Source: Blastococcus sp. URHD0036
Lineage (GTDB): Bacteria > Actinomycetota > Actinomycetes > Mycobacteriales > Geodermatophilaceae
NCBI RefSeq assembly: GCF_000701365.1
Contig: NZ_JNIK01000015.1
Span: 1 to 64,000 of the forward strand
Length of the DNA: 64,000 nucleotides
Reading direction: 5' to 3'
The translations under genes were made by a program, and so were the position numbers. Of the stretch, positions 23,903-33,070 are shown piece after piece (positions within the stretch are counted from its first letter, which is position 1; each line of letters begins with the position of its first letter). The notes under the pieces are model-generated. The model saw only the letters and a program-made list of their open reading frames with translations. It did not search any database and was not told where the DNA came from.

Positions 23903-25756
23903 TCAGCGCGGGGGCCGGCCGTCGAGCGCGCTGTCGAGGGTGACCGCCGCGTCGATGAGGGCCAGGTGGGTGAAGGCCTGCGGGAAGTTGCCGATCTGCT
24001 CCCCGGTGAGGGCGATCTCCTCGGAGTACAGGCCCACGTGGTTGCCGTAGGTCAGCATCTTCTCGAAGGCGGTGCGGGCGTCGTCGGCCCGCCCGGCCCG
24101 CGTGAGCGCGTCCACGTAGGCGAAGGTGCACAGCGAGAACGTGCCCTCGGAGCCGCGCAACCCGTCGGGAGAGGCCTCGGGGTCGTAGCGGTAGACGAGG
24201 CTGTCGGTGACGAGCTCGTCGTCCATCGCCCGCAGCGTCGACGCCCAGCGCGGGTCGCGGCCGTCCACGAAGCCGACGGTGGGCATCCGCAGCAGGGCGG
24301 CGTCCAGCACGTCGGTGTCGTAGTGCTGCACGAAGGCCTGTCTCGACTCGTGGAAGCCGCGGTCCATGACCTGCCGGTAGACCGCGTCGCGCGCCGCGGT
24401 CCAGCGGTCCAGGGCCGCCGGGCGCCCGTGCGCGGTGGCCAGGCGGATGCCGCGGTCGAAGGCCACCCAGCACATGACGCGCCCGTAGGTGAACGCCTGC
24501 CGGCCGCCGCGGGTCTCCCAGATGCCCTCGTCGGGCTGGTCCCAGTTCTCGACCAGCCAGTCCAGGACACCGCACAGCTGCGTCCAGCCCTGGTAGGGGA
24601 GGGGGAGCCCCGCCTGCACCGCCGCGAAGAGGCTGTCCAGCGCCTCGCCGTAGATGTCCAGCTGCAGCTGCTCGGCCGCGCCGTTGCCGATGTGCACCGG
24701 GGTCGAGCCGCGGTAGCCCGACCAGTGGTCGAGGGTGTCCTCCTGGAGGTCGGAGGACCCGTCGATGCGGTACATGATGTTGAGCGGTCCGCTGTCGCTG
24801 CCGGTCCGCTCGCGGACCCGGTCGCCGAGCCAGCCGGCGAACCGGCCGGCCTCCTCGGTCATCCCCAGCCGCAGCAGCGCGTGCACCGAGAAGGACGCGT
24901 CGCGGATCCAGGTGTAGCGGTAGTCCCAGTTCCGCTCCCCGCCGATCTGCTCGGGGAGGGCGGCGGTGGGGGCGGCCACCAGCCCGCCGGTGGGCGCGTA
25001 GGTCATGAGCTTGAGCGTGATCGCAGACCGCTGGACCGCCTCGCGCCACCGCCCGGTGTAGGTGGACCCGGCCACCCAGGACCGCCAGTACCCGACGGTC
25101 TCGTCGAGCAGGCCGCTGATCTCCTCGACCCGGATCTCCCGCGGCGTCCCGCTCTCCGCCGACTCGAGCACCAGCCCGCGGACCTCACCCGCGACCAGCG
25201 CCAGGGAGGCGTGCACGTCGCCGTCGTCGGCGTCGACCGAGACGCGCGCCTTGCGCCCGTCGCCGGGTTCGCGGACGACGTGCAGGGCGAGTGCCGAGTC
25301 GCCGGCGGTGAAGACGACGCCGTTCTCGTGCACCTTCGTCTCGTGCGCCTGCCGGCCGTAGTCGAACCGGGGGGCGACGTCGATCTCGAAGTCCATGCTC
25401 CCGCGCACGCACTGCACCATCCGCACCAGCCGGTGGGTGTCGGTGGCGACCTCGCCCGTGGGCGGCATGAAGTCCATGACCTGCCCCATGCCGTCGGCGG
25501 TGAAGAACCGCGTGACGAGGACGGCGGTGTCGGGCAGGTACATCTGCTTGGAGGTGTAGTCGATCCCCGCCGGGCGGATGCGGAAGTGCCCGCCGCGGTC
25601 GTCGTCGAGCAGGGCGCCGAAGACGCTGGGGGAGTCGAAGCGCGGCCAGCAGAACCAGTCGACCGACCCGTCGGTGGTGACGAGGGCGGCGGTCTGCAGG
25701 TCGCCGATGATCCCGTGCTCGGCGATGGCGGTCTCGGGGCGGGCACTCGCGGTCAT
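23903..25756 (-). CDS. Glycoside hydrolase family 15 protein (glucoamylase/trehalase type)
   Basis: The 617-residue protein has an N-terminal beta-sandwich domain (IAEHGIIGDLQTAALVTTDG, VDWFCWPRFDSPSVFGALLD) and an alpha/alpha-barrel domain with RNWDYRYTWIRDASFSVHAL near residue 276 and SEEIALTGEQIGNFPQAFTH near 585. Glutamates in these two segments are the general acid and base of GH15. Actinobacterial members of this length often act on trehalose or maltodextrin. The predicted -10 (CACGGT, 25763-25768) places the transcription start at the ATG, so the message should be leaderless, which fits the missing ribosome site. Confidence 0.88.
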   Translation of the reverse strand: MTASARPETAIAEHGIIGDLQTAALVTTDGSVDWFCWPRFDSPSVFGALLDDDRGGHFRIRPAGIDYTSKQMYLPDTAVLVTRFFTADGMGQVMDFMPPTGEVATDTHRLVRMVQCVRGSMDFEIDVAPRFDYGRQAHETKVHENGVVFTAGDSALALHVVREPGDGRKARVSVDADDGDVHASLALVAGEVRGLVLESAESGTPREIRVEEISGLLDETVGYWRSWVAGSTYTGRWREAVQRSAITLKLMTYAPTGGLVAAPTAALPEQIGGERNWDYRYTWIRDASFSVHALLRLGMTEEAGRFAGWLGDRVRERTGSDSGPLNIMYRIDGSSDLQEDTLDHWSGYRGSTPVHIGNGAAEQLQLDIYGEALDSLFAAVQAGLPLPYQGWTQLCGVLDWLVENWDQPDEGIWETRGGRQAFTYGRVMCWVAFDRGIRLATAHGRPAALDRWTAARDAVYRQVMDRGFHESRQAFVQHYDTDVLDAALLRMPTVGFVDGRDPRWASTLRAMDDELVTDSLVYRYDPEASPDGLRGSEGTFSLCTFAYVDALTRAGRADDARTAFEKMLTYGNHVGLYSEEIALTGEQIGNFPQAFTHLALIDAAVTLDSALDGRPPR

Positions 25757-25790
25757 ACGGCGACCGTGGGCCGGTGGTCGGGCCGGCACC

Positions 25791-25807
25791 TCATCCGGCC
25801 GGGGTGA
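25791..25807. promoter_or_regulatory. Shared palindromic operator, divergent (TCATCC-GGCCG-GGGTGA)
   Basis: Inverted repeat with a five-base spacer. The minus -10 CACGGT (25763-25768) serves GH15 and the plus -10 CAGGCT (25831-25836) serves the SHOCT membrane protein, at 22 and 23 bases. Confidence 0.75.
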
Positions 25808-25889
25808 TGGGTCCGGGAACCGATCCTCGCCAGGCTGGGCGCCTGTCCGCCGGGCGACCGGGCCCGTGTCCGCCCTTGGAGGCCCGACC

Positions 25890-27398
25890 ATGCGCAGATT
25901 CCTCGCCGGCCTGCTCGTCCTGATCAGCGCCGTCACCCTGGTGCTGGCCAGCACGTCCCTCTGGACCCGGCGCAACGTCATCAACACCGGGGTCTTCGTG
26001 TCCAACGTGCAGGAGATCGTCGACCTGCAGGAGGTCGAGGCCCGGATCACCGAGCGGGTCACCGACACCGTCATGACCAACGCCGAGGTCCAGCAGGCGA
26101 TCGAGGACGGCGTCGACGCCCTGCCCGACGGCCTGCAGCGCTTCCGGGGCACGGTCGAGACCGGCGTCCGGTCCCTGATCGTGGCGGGGGTGACTCGGCT
26201 GCTCGCCGACGACCCGTTCCGCCCGCTCGCCACGGCGGCGATCACCTCGGTGCACGACCAGCTGGTCGCGGGTGAGTCCTTGGAGTTCACCCTCGGCCAG
26301 GCGAAGGACCGCGTGCCCGACTCGCTGCGCGACGGCCTCGCCGGCCAGGTCCTCGAGCTCTTGCCCGACGACGTCGGCGTCACCCTGCTGTCCCCGGAGA
26401 AGACCCCCCAGGTCTACGACGCGGTCGACCTGCTGAAGTCGGTCTGGTGGTGGTTCGGGCTCGTCGCCGTCGCCGCGCTGGCCGGTGCGCTGGGGACCTC
26501 CCGGCGGCGGCGGGGCACCCTGCGCGCCTGGGGCATCACGACCGCGGTGCTGGCCTGCCTCGTCCTGATCACGCTGCGGATCGCCCGGGGCCGCATCATC
26601 GTCGCCGCGAAGCCCGACAACCGGGACGCCGTCGGCGCGATCTACGATTCGATCGCCGGCAGCCTGCGGATGTGGACGCTGTGGCTGGTCGGGTTCGCGC
26701 TGCTCGTCGTCGTCCTCACGCTCGTGTGGGGGCGGCTCGGGCTGGTCGCCGGGATGCGGCACGCCGCCGGCGCGGCGCGGCGTCAGCTGGAGGCCCGCCG
26801 CGCGGCGGCGGCCGCCGCGGCTCCGGCGGTCGACGGTGCACCCGGGGGAGCGACCGTGGCGGCGGCAGACGTGCCCGAGGAGTCGTGGCCGCGCCGCGTG
26901 GCGGTGGGCACCCGCGCCTTCGTCGACAGCCTCGACCTGCACGCCCGCGCCGCCGGTCTGGGCACGGCGGTGCGCGCCCACCACAGCCCCGCGCGCTGGA
27001 CGGGCATCGCCCTGGGTGCGCTGCTCCTGCTCCTGTGGCCGGACCCGACGCTCTCGGTGCTCATCTGGGTCGTCGCGCTGGTGGCCGCCTACCTGTGGGC
27101 GCTGGACTGGCTGCGTGACCAGGCGCCGGTGGAGGAGCCGGCGACCGGACCGCTCCCGGCCCTCGCCACCGACGGCGCGGGGACGTTCCCGGCCCTGCCC
27201 GTCGCCCGCCCGGCGCCGAACGGCGACTCCGACGCGGGAGCGCCGCACGCGCTCTCGGCCGACCCGCTCACCCCTGCGGCGATCTCGGCCCTCAACGACC
27301 GGCTGGATCTCCTGGTGCGGCTCGGTGCGGCGCACGACAGCGGCGTCCTGACCGACGCGGAGTTCGACCGGGAGAAGAGCCGGTTGATGGGGGTGTGA
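25890..27398 (+). CDS. Large membrane protein with SHOCT tail
   Basis: The 502-residue protein has an N-terminal helix (5-25), a long extracytoplasmic helical region (35-180), then helices near 188-208, 215-235 and 260-283, a linker, and two helices at 370-405. The C-terminus is a SHOCT motif with LDLLVRLGAAHDSGVLTDAE and EKSRLMGV. TTGGAGG precedes ATG 25890. The extracytoplasmic part (RRNVINTGVFVSNVQEIVDL) is like actinobacterial integral membrane proteins of unknown role. It shares a divergent palindromic promoter with GH15. Confidence 0.83.
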   Translation: MRRFLAGLLVLISAVTLVLASTSLWTRRNVINTGVFVSNVQEIVDLQEVEARITERVTDTVMTNAEVQQAIEDGVDALPDGLQRFRGTVETGVRSLIVAGVTRLLADDPFRPLATAAITSVHDQLVAGESLEFTLGQAKDRVPDSLRDGLAGQVLELLPDDVGVTLLSPEKTPQVYDAVDLLKSVWWWFGLVAVAALAGALGTSRRRRGTLRAWGITTAVLACLVLITLRIARGRIIVAAKPDNRDAVGAIYDSIAGSLRMWTLWLVGFALLVVVLTLVWGRLGLVAGMRHAAGAARRQLEARRAAAAAAAPAVDGAPGGATVAAADVPEESWPRRVAVGTRAFVDSLDLHARAAGLGTAVRAHHSPARWTGIALGALLLLLWPDPTLSVLIWVVALVAAYLWALDWLRDQAPVEEPATGPLPALATDGAGTFPALPVARPAPNGDSDAGAPHALSADPLTPAAISALNDRLDLLVRLGAAHDSGVLTDAEFDREKSRLMGV

Positions 27399-27413
27399 GC
27401 CCGGCCCGACCGG

Positions 27414-27965
27414 TCAGCCGACGTCCGCCGGTGTCCCGGGCTGCTCGGCCCGGCGCCGGCCGACGGCGGCCACGACGATCCTCAGCACCAGGCCGATCAC
27501 CAGCAGGTCCAGGATCATCTGGACCGTCGTGAGCACCCGTGCCAGCTGGCTGACCGGCGCGATGTCGCCGAACCCCACCGAGGCGAACACGGTGACCACG
27601 AAGTACAGGGCGTCGACCCGGGTCATCGGCTCGGTGAACGCGGCCGGCTCGCTGGCCGAGAGCACCACGTAGACCTGCGCGAACACCACCAGGAACAGGG
27701 GCAGTGACAGGGCCAGCGCCTCCACGGCCCGCAGCGCCGGGGTCCGGGCCCGCAGGATCGCCCGCACCTGCCACACGACCAGCACCGCGACGACGCCGAT
27801 ACCCAGCGCGAGGCCGACGATCGTGCGGACGGTGAAGTCGGCGACGGGCACCGCGGCGTAGACGACGAGGACCGCCGCGGTCGACAGCAGCGTCCGGCCG
27901 GCTCCGCGCAGGAGCACCCGCCGGGGCGGGACGTCGACGGCCCGGGGCGGGGTCGGCCGACTCAT
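27414..27965 (-). CDS. Two-helix potassium channel family protein (copy 1)
   Basis: This 183-residue protein has an N-terminal helix pair and a pore unit near residues 115-165. The selectivity filter region reads TVFASVGFGDIAPVSQLARV, with GFGD in place of the usual GYGD, as seen in many bacterial channels. It lacks a RCK/TrkA domain, so gating is unclear. A paralogue lies at 60566. The start at 27965 lies 34 bases from the palindrome at 28000, and the -10 GACCGT (27972-27977) puts the transcription start at or next to the ATG, so the mRNA is probably leaderless. Confidence 0.87.
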   Translation of the reverse strand: MSRPTPPRAVDVPPRRVLLRGAGRTLLSTAAVLVVYAAVPVADFTVRTIVGLALGIGVVAVLVVWQVRAILRARTPALRAVEALALSLPLFLVVFAQVYVVLSASEPAAFTEPMTRVDALYFVVTVFASVGFGDIAPVSQLARVLTTVQMILDLLVIGLVLRIVVAAVGRRRAEQPGTPADVG

Positions 27966-27999
27966 GGGCCGACGGTCGCCGAGCGCGGGGGCGCCCACG

Positions 28000-28016
28000 T
28001 CATCCCCGGCGGATGA
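28000..28016. promoter_or_regulatory. Shared palindromic operator, divergent, perfect arms (TCATCC-CCGGC-GGATGA)
   Basis: The arms match the consensus exactly. The minus -10 GACCGT (27972-27977) serves the K+ channel. The plus -10 CAACCT (28040-28045) is 23 bases away and serves the DUF1269 gene. Confidence 0.8.
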
Positions 28017-28138
28017 GGCACCTCCCCGAGGCCCGGCGGCAACCTCGGGGACGTCGCCGCCGCGCAGTCGTGGCAGCGCTCCAGCCCGAGGGCGCCGGAC
28101 CACCCGGCCGGCGTCCGACGATCCCGAGGAGAAGCACC

Positions 28139-28648
28139 ATGGCCACCCTGACCGTCTGGAAGTTCCCCACCGCGGAGGGGGCACAGACCGCCGTGCAGAC
28201 GCTCGAGGACCTGCAGCGGAAGGAACTCATCCAGGTCCACGACGCCGCCACCGTGTCGTGGGAGGAGGGGCGCAAGAAGCCCAAGACCCAGCAGCTGCGC
28301 GGGATGACCGGAGCCGGGGCGCTGGGCGGGGCCTTCTGGGGGATGCTGTTCGGGCTGATCTTCTTCATCCCGCTGCTGGGCCTCGCCATCGGCGCGGGCA
28401 TGGGCGCGCTGATGGGCAGCATGACCGACGTCGGCATCGACGACGCGTTCATCAAGCGGATGCGCGCGGAGATCCAGCCCGGGACGTCGGCGCTGTTCCT
28501 GCTGTCCACCGGGGCCGTCGTCGACAAGGTGAAGGACGCGTTCGACGGCCAGGACATCGTGCTGGTCGAGAGCAACCTGAGCACCGAGCAGGAGGACAAG
28601 CTCCGCGAGGTCTTCGCCGAGGAGGACGCGCCGCTGCCCACCGCCTGA
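28139..28648 (+). CDS. DUF1269 membrane protein
   Basis: The 169-residue protein starts MATLTVWKFPTAEGAQTAVQ and has a central glycine-rich hydrophobic stretch (AGALGGAFWGMLFGLIFFIP and ALMGSMTDVGI) followed by PGTSALFLLSTGAVVDKVKD and VLVESNLSTEQEDKLREVFA. This is the standard DUF1269 layout. Members are small membrane-associated proteins of unknown function that are often stress-induced. GAGGAG precedes the ATG, and a strong terminator follows. It shares a divergent promoter with a K+ channel gene. Confidence 0.9.
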   Translation: MATLTVWKFPTAEGAQTAVQTLEDLQRKELIQVHDAATVSWEEGRKKPKTQQLRGMTGAGALGGAFWGMLFGLIFFIPLLGLAIGAGMGALMGSMTDVGIDDAFIKRMRAEIQPGTSALFLLSTGAVVDKVKDAFDGQDIVLVESNLSTEQEDKLREVFAEEDAPLPTA

Positions 28649-28661
28649 TCTCCTGCACCAC

Positions 28662-28698
28662 CCCGGGGCCCGGCTGACGTCGTCGGCCGGGCCCCGGG
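28662..28698 (+). terminator. Terminator after the DUF1269 gene
   Basis: A perfect 13-bp stem (28662-28674 with 28686-28698) encloses an 11-base loop, 13 bases after the stop. Confidence 0.82.
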
Positions 28699-28729
28699 CC
28701 GTTCCCGCCGGCGGTGAGTGGGGGTCCGC

Positions 28730-29968
28730 ATGGGCACGACCGGGCTGCTCGTCGTCGCGGCGGCGGTCTTCCTGTGGTCGGCGGTGTCGGCCCGGCTGGG
28801 CCGCGCCGACGTGACCGGGCCGATCGCCTTCGTGCTGGTCGGCGTCCTGCTGGCCGTCAGCGGGGCGGTCAGCGGGGACACCGAGCCCGAGGCCCTCCGG
28901 CCGCTCGTGGAGACCGCCCTGGTGTGGGTGCTGTTCTCCGACGCCGCCCGCGTCCCGCTGCACGACCTCCGTGCCGACGCCGGGCGGTGCGCCCGGCTGC
29001 TCGGCATCGGGCTGCCGCTGACCGTGCTGGCCGGCTGGGCCCTCGCGACCTGGCTGCTGCCGGGGCTGGGCGGGTGGCTGGCCCTGCTGGTCGCCGCCTC
29101 GCTGGCCCCCACCGACGCCGCGCTGGGGGTCTCGGTCGTGACCGATCCGGCGGTGCCCGTCCGCATCCGCCGGCTGATCACCGTGGAGAGCGGCCTCAAC
29201 GACGGCATCGTCACCCCGGTGGTGGTCGTCGCACTCGCCGGGGCCGCCTCCGCCGAGGGCCTGGCCGACGCCCCCGGCCTGGGAGAGGCGCTCCTCGAGC
29301 TCGCGATCGGGGCCGTGGTGGGCGCCGCCGTCGGCGCCGCCGGTGGCTGGGTCCTGCGGGAGTCCCAGCGCCGCGGCTGGACCGACGAGGGGGTCGCCGG
29401 CATCGCCGTGCTGGGGCTGGCCGCCGCCGCCTACGCGGCGGCCCTCGTGGCCTCCGGCAACGGGTTCGTCGCCGCCTTCTGCGCCGGGCTGGCGTTCGGC
29501 CGGACCGCCGGCCGGCGCGGTCCCGCGGAAGTGGGCTTCACCGAGCAGGCGGGGGAACTGGTCGGGCTCCTGGTGTGGCTCGCCTTCGGCGCGGTGGCGG
29601 TCCCCGTCCTGGTGGACCACGCCGACTGGGCGACGCTGCTGTACGCGGTCGCCAGCCTCACCGTGGTCCGCATGGTCCCGGTCGCGCTGGCCTGCCTCGG
29701 GACGACCATGGACCTCCGGTCGGTGCTCTTCGTCGGCTGGTTCGGCCCGCGCGGGCTCGCGTCGCTGGTGTTCGCGCTGCTGGCGCTCGAGGACCTGGGG
29801 CCGGACGCGGACGACGCGGTCGCCGTCGTCGCCGCGACGGTCCTGCTCAGCGTCGTCGTCCACGGGGTCAGCGCCTCGCCCCTGGCGGCGCGGTACGGGC
29901 GGGCCGCCGGGGGTGGCCGGGAGCCGTCATCCACCGGGGATGAGGTACCGGGGCCGGCCCGACGGTGA
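28730..29968 (+). CDS. Cation:proton antiporter, CPA1 type
   Basis: The roughly 412-residue protein has about 12 predicted helices. Key segments are ASLAPTDAALGVSVVTDP, ITVESGLNDGIVTPVVVVAL and GWFGPRGLASLVFALLALED, which match the unwound-helix region of CPA1 sodium/proton exchangers; Asp in GLNDG is the usual ion-binding residue. GTG 28718 is an alternative start. The last 40 bases of the gene carry the palindrome for the downstream SulP gene. Expected role: Na+ or K+ extrusion and pH homeostasis. Confidence 0.87.
   Translation: MGTTGLLVVAAAVFLWSAVSARLGRADVTGPIAFVLVGVLLAVSGAVSGDTEPEALRPLVETALVWVLFSDAARVPLHDLRADAGRCARLLGIGLPLTVLAGWALATWLLPGLGGWLALLVAASLAPTDAALGVSVVTDPAVPVRIRRLITVESGLNDGIVTPVVVVALAGAASAEGLADAPGLGEALLELAIGAVVGAAVGAAGGWVLRESQRRGWTDEGVAGIAVLGLAAAAYAAALVASGNGFVAAFCAGLAFGRTAGRRGPAEVGFTEQAGELVGLLVWLAFGAVAVPVLVDHADWATLLYAVASLTVVRMVPVALACLGTTMDLRSVLFVGWFGPRGLASLVFALLALEDLGPDADDAVAVVAATVLLSVVVHGVSASPLAARYGRAAGGGREPSSTGDEVPGPARR
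29927..29943 (+). promoter_or_regulatory. Shared palindromic operator inside the antiporter 3' end, perfect arms (TCATCC-ACCGG-GGATGA)
   Basis: The arms match the consensus exactly. The site lies within the antiporter coding sequence, 25 bases before its stop. GAGGCT (29967-29972) lies 23 bases on and serves the SulP gene. Confidence 0.75.
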
Positions 29969-30005
29969 GGCTGGGACGCCGGGTGCCCGACGCCAGGAGG
30001 TGCGC

Positions 30006-31745
30006 GTGACCCTCGTCCCGCCGGGGTTCCGGATGCTGGCGACCTACCGCCGGGCGTGGCTGCTCAAGGACCTGACCGCCGGTCTGGTGCTGACCACGCT
30101 GCTGGTGCCGCAGGGCATGGCCTACGCCGAGCTGGCCGGGCTGCCGCCCATCACCGGCCTGTACACCTCGATCATGTGCCTGCTCGGGTACGCGCTGGTC
30201 GGCCCGTCCCGCATCCTCGTGCTCGGGCCGGACTCCTCGCTCGGGCCGATGATCGCCGCGACGATCCTCCCGCTGGTCGCCGCGGACGGGGATCCCGAGC
30301 GGGCGGTGGCGCTGGCCTCCCTGCTGGCGGTCATGGTCGCGGTGATCATGCTGGTGGCCGGGGTGGCCAAGCTCGGCTTCATCGCCGAGCTGATCTCCAA
30401 GCCGACCATGATCGGCTACATGAACGGCCTGGCCGTCACGATCCTGATCGGCCAGCTGCCCAAGCTGCTCGGGTTCTCGACCGACGCCGACGGGCTGATC
30501 GAGGAGGTCGTCGAGTTCGGCCGCGGTCTGGCCGACGACCTGGTCGTGCCCGCGGCGGCGGCCGTGGGGCTGGGCGGCATCGTGCTGATCCTCGTGCTGC
30601 AACGCTGGCTGCCGAAGGTGCCGGCGGTCCTGGTCATGGTGGTGCTGGCCATCGTGGTCAGCAGCGTCGCCGACCTGGGCGACCACGGGGTGAGCCTCAT
30701 CGGGACGCTGCCGCAGGGGTTCCCGCCGCTCACGATCCCCACCGTGCCGTGGTCGGACGTCGCGCCGCTGGCCGCCGGCGCGCTGGCGATCGCCGTCGTG
30801 TCGCTGGCCGACACCATCTCGACCTCGACCGCCTTCGCCGAGCGCACCGGGCAGGAGGTGCGCGGCAACGCGGAGATGATCGGCATCGGTACGGCCAACC
30901 TGGCGGCGGGGCTGTTCCAGGGCTTCCCGGTGAGCACCAGCGCCTCGCGGACCGCGGTGGCCGAGCGGGCGGGGGCGCGGACCCAGCTGACCGGGCTGAC
31001 CGGTGCGGCGCTGATCGTGCTGCTCATCGTGGCGATCCCCGGGCTCTTCCGGAACCTGCCGCAGCCCGCGCTGGCCGCCGTCGTCATCACCGCGTCGCTC
31101 TCGCTGGCCGACGTGTCCGGCATGGTCCGCCTGTGGAAGCAGCGCCGGGTCGAGTTCTCGCTGGCCCTGGCGGCGTTCGCCGGCGTCGCCCTGCTCGGCG
31201 TGCTCCCGGGCATCGGGATCGCCGTCGGCCTGTCCATCCTCAACGTCTTCCGCCGCGCCTGGCGGCCGTACCAGACGACGCTCGGCCAGGTCGACGAGCT
31301 GCCGGGGTACCACGACGTCCGGTCCTATCCGGCGGCGCAGACCCTGCCCGGGCTGGTCATCTACCGCTTCGACGCCCCGCTCATCTTCGCCAACGCCAAG
31401 ACGTTCCGGGACGAGGTCGTCGCCCTCTCGCGGCAGGACCCGCCGCCGCACTGGATCGTCGTCGCGGCCGAGCCGATCACCGACGTCGACACCACCGCCG
31501 CCGACGTGCTGTTCCAGCTCGACCGCACGCTCGACGAGCGGGGGCAGGCCCTGGTCTTCGCCGAGATGAAGGACCCGGTGCGCCGCAAGATCGACGGGTA
31601 CGGGCTGACCGCGAAGATCGAGCCCCGGCACCTCTTCCCGACCGTGGAGGCCGCCGTCGCGGAGTTCCGCGCGCAGACCTCCGCCGAGTGGACGCCGGGG
31701 CCGGCCGTCGCCGTCGCCGAGCCCGGCCGGCCCGAGGTCGTCTAG
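30006..31745 (+). CDS. SulP-family anion transporter with STAS domain
   Basis: This 579-residue protein has about 11-14 helices with the SulP signatures VPQGMAYAELAGLPPITGLY, GPDSSLGPMIAATI and AGLFQGFPVSTSASRTAVAE. A C-terminal STAS domain (about 440-560) contains GLVIYRFDAPLIFANAKTFR and DVDTTAADVLFQL. SulP proteins import sulfate, bicarbonate or other anions; the substrate cannot be read from the sequence. GTG 30006 has CAGGAGG nine bases upstream. The stop overlaps that of the convergent lipid-kinase gene in the four bases CTAG. Confidence 0.9.
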   Translation: MTLVPPGFRMLATYRRAWLLKDLTAGLVLTTLLVPQGMAYAELAGLPPITGLYTSIMCLLGYALVGPSRILVLGPDSSLGPMIAATILPLVAADGDPERAVALASLLAVMVAVIMLVAGVAKLGFIAELISKPTMIGYMNGLAVTILIGQLPKLLGFSTDADGLIEEVVEFGRGLADDLVVPAAAAVGLGGIVLILVLQRWLPKVPAVLVMVVLAIVVSSVADLGDHGVSLIGTLPQGFPPLTIPTVPWSDVAPLAAGALAIAVVSLADTISTSTAFAERTGQEVRGNAEMIGIGTANLAAGLFQGFPVSTSASRTAVAERAGARTQLTGLTGAALIVLLIVAIPGLFRNLPQPALAAVVITASLSLADVSGMVRLWKQRRVEFSLALAAFAGVALLGVLPGIGIAVGLSILNVFRRAWRPYQTTLGQVDELPGYHDVRSYPAAQTLPGLVIYRFDAPLIFANAKTFRDEVVALSRQDPPPHWIVVAAEPITDVDTTAADVLFQLDRTLDERGQALVFAEMKDPVRRKIDGYGLTAKIEPRHLFPTVEAAVAEFRAQTSAEWTPGPAVAVAEPGRPEVV

Positions 31746-33070
31746 GCGGGGACTGCGGAGGACGGGCGGACGGGGGACCGGCCCACCGCCAGCGCCCACA
31801 GCGCCGTCGCGTCCAACCGGCCGCGCGGTGGCCGGATGCCCGGGCGGTCCCGGGGCAGGCGCACCCGCAGCGCGCCGGGCCGGCTCGTGCACCGCACCGG
31901 GGTCGACAGCTGCACCGTCTCGCCGTCGATCCCGACCGGGATCTCGTCCCGGTCGGCGGTCACGACGACCTCCAGGGTCTCGGCCCGGCGCAGCCCCCGC
32001 TCGTGCCGGGAGCCCAGCAGCGCGACGGCCTGGCGCGCCGAGTCCACGCGGAGCGCGACCACGCCCAGCACCCCCCGGTCCAGGCGGGACCGCCGGCCCA
32101 GTCCGGCCAGGTCGGCCGCCTCGTAGGGGTCGTTGCTCACCAGCAGCGCCTGCGGGCCCTCGACCGGCGTCCCGTCGCCCACGTCGGCGACCAGGTGGGC
32201 ACCCCGCCGCCCGCGCAGCAGGTCGGGCAACGTGTCGAGCGTGGTGCCGCGCTTGTCGTCGCGGTAGGCGGGGCTCTCGACGATCTCGGCGTACGCGCCG
32301 AAGGACGCGTTGTTCACGAACGGCCGTCCGTTGACCTCGCCCAGGTCCACCCGGGCCTCCACGCCGTCGCGCAGCGCCACGAGCCCGCGGGCCGGGTCCT
32401 CCCGGTCGAGACCGAGGTCGAGCGCGAAGTGGTTGCGCGTGCCGGCACTGATGACGACGAACGGCACGTCGGCGTCGGCGGCCACCTGCGCCACCAGCGC
32501 CTGCGTGCCGTCACCCCCGGCCACGCCCAGCAGGTCCGCGCCGCGGGCGAGGGCGTCGCGGGCGAGCTGCTGCACGTCGGTGCCCGGCCGATCGAGCAGC
32601 GCCACCTCGGCGCCGAGCTCCTCGGCCCGCCGCTGGAGGTCGAACCGGCCGACCTTGCCCCCACCGGAGAGCGGGTTCATGATCACGAACGGGCGCTGGG
32701 CGGGCGTCACCTCGCGGACCGGCAGCGTCCACTCGGCGGGATCGGGCCGCAGCGCCGTCCGCCCGGCGGCCACCGCGGCGAACAGCAGCACCGCGGCCAC
32801 GATCGCCACCCAGAGCAGGTGCCTGGTGGCGAAGAGCACGAGCAGGGCCAGCGGGGCGGCCACGACGACGGCCAGGGCGAGCAGGCGCAGCGCTCCCCGC
32901 TCCCGCAGGAACCAGAAGCCGGCGGCCAGGACGACGACGGCGACCGCGGCGGTCAACAGCACCATCCAGACGCCCCGCCGGCCGGCGGTGACCAGCAGCA
33001 GGACGACGACGAGCACGGGCAGGACGAGGGCCGCGCGCGCCGTCCACCGGTCGCGCGCCGACGGGGTCAC
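31742..33070 (-). CDS. Diacylglycerol kinase-like lipid kinase with N-terminal membrane helices
   Basis: The 442-residue protein has about four helices in residues 12-110 and then a DAGK catalytic domain beginning FVIMNPLSGGGKVGRFDLQ near 145, with the nucleotide motif LLGVAGGDGTQALVAQVA near 197. Its product probably phosphorylates a lipid such as diacylglycerol or a sphingosine-like base. The C-terminal region (DEIPVGIDGETVQLSTPVRC) is the usual second beta domain. GTG 33070 overlaps the AraC-type gene stop by four bases, so the two genes are coupled. Confidence 0.87.
   Translation of the reverse strand: MTPSARDRWTARAALVLPVLVVVLLLVTAGRRGVWMVLLTAAVAVVVLAAGFWFLRERGALRLLALAVVVAAPLALLVLFATRHLLWVAIVAAVLLFAAVAAGRTALRPDPAEWTLPVREVTPAQRPFVIMNPLSGGGKVGRFDLQRRAEELGAEVALLDRPGTDVQQLARDALARGADLLGVAGGDGTQALVAQVAADADVPFVVISAGTRNHFALDLGLDREDPARGLVALRDGVEARVDLGEVNGRPFVNNASFGAYAEIVESPAYRDDKRGTTLDTLPDLLRGRRGAHLVADVGDGTPVEGPQALLVSNDPYEAADLAGLGRRSRLDRGVLGVVALRVDSARQAVALLGSRHERGLRRAETLEVVVTADRDEIPVGIDGETVQLSTPVRCTSRPGALRVRLPRDRPGIRPPRGRLDATALWALAVGRSPVRPSSAVPA

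Noticed and set aside
28139-28717. GTTCCC-GCCGG-CGGTGA before the antiporter as another shared site
   Set aside because: The arms match poorly and it lies too close to the start codon to act as at the other sites.
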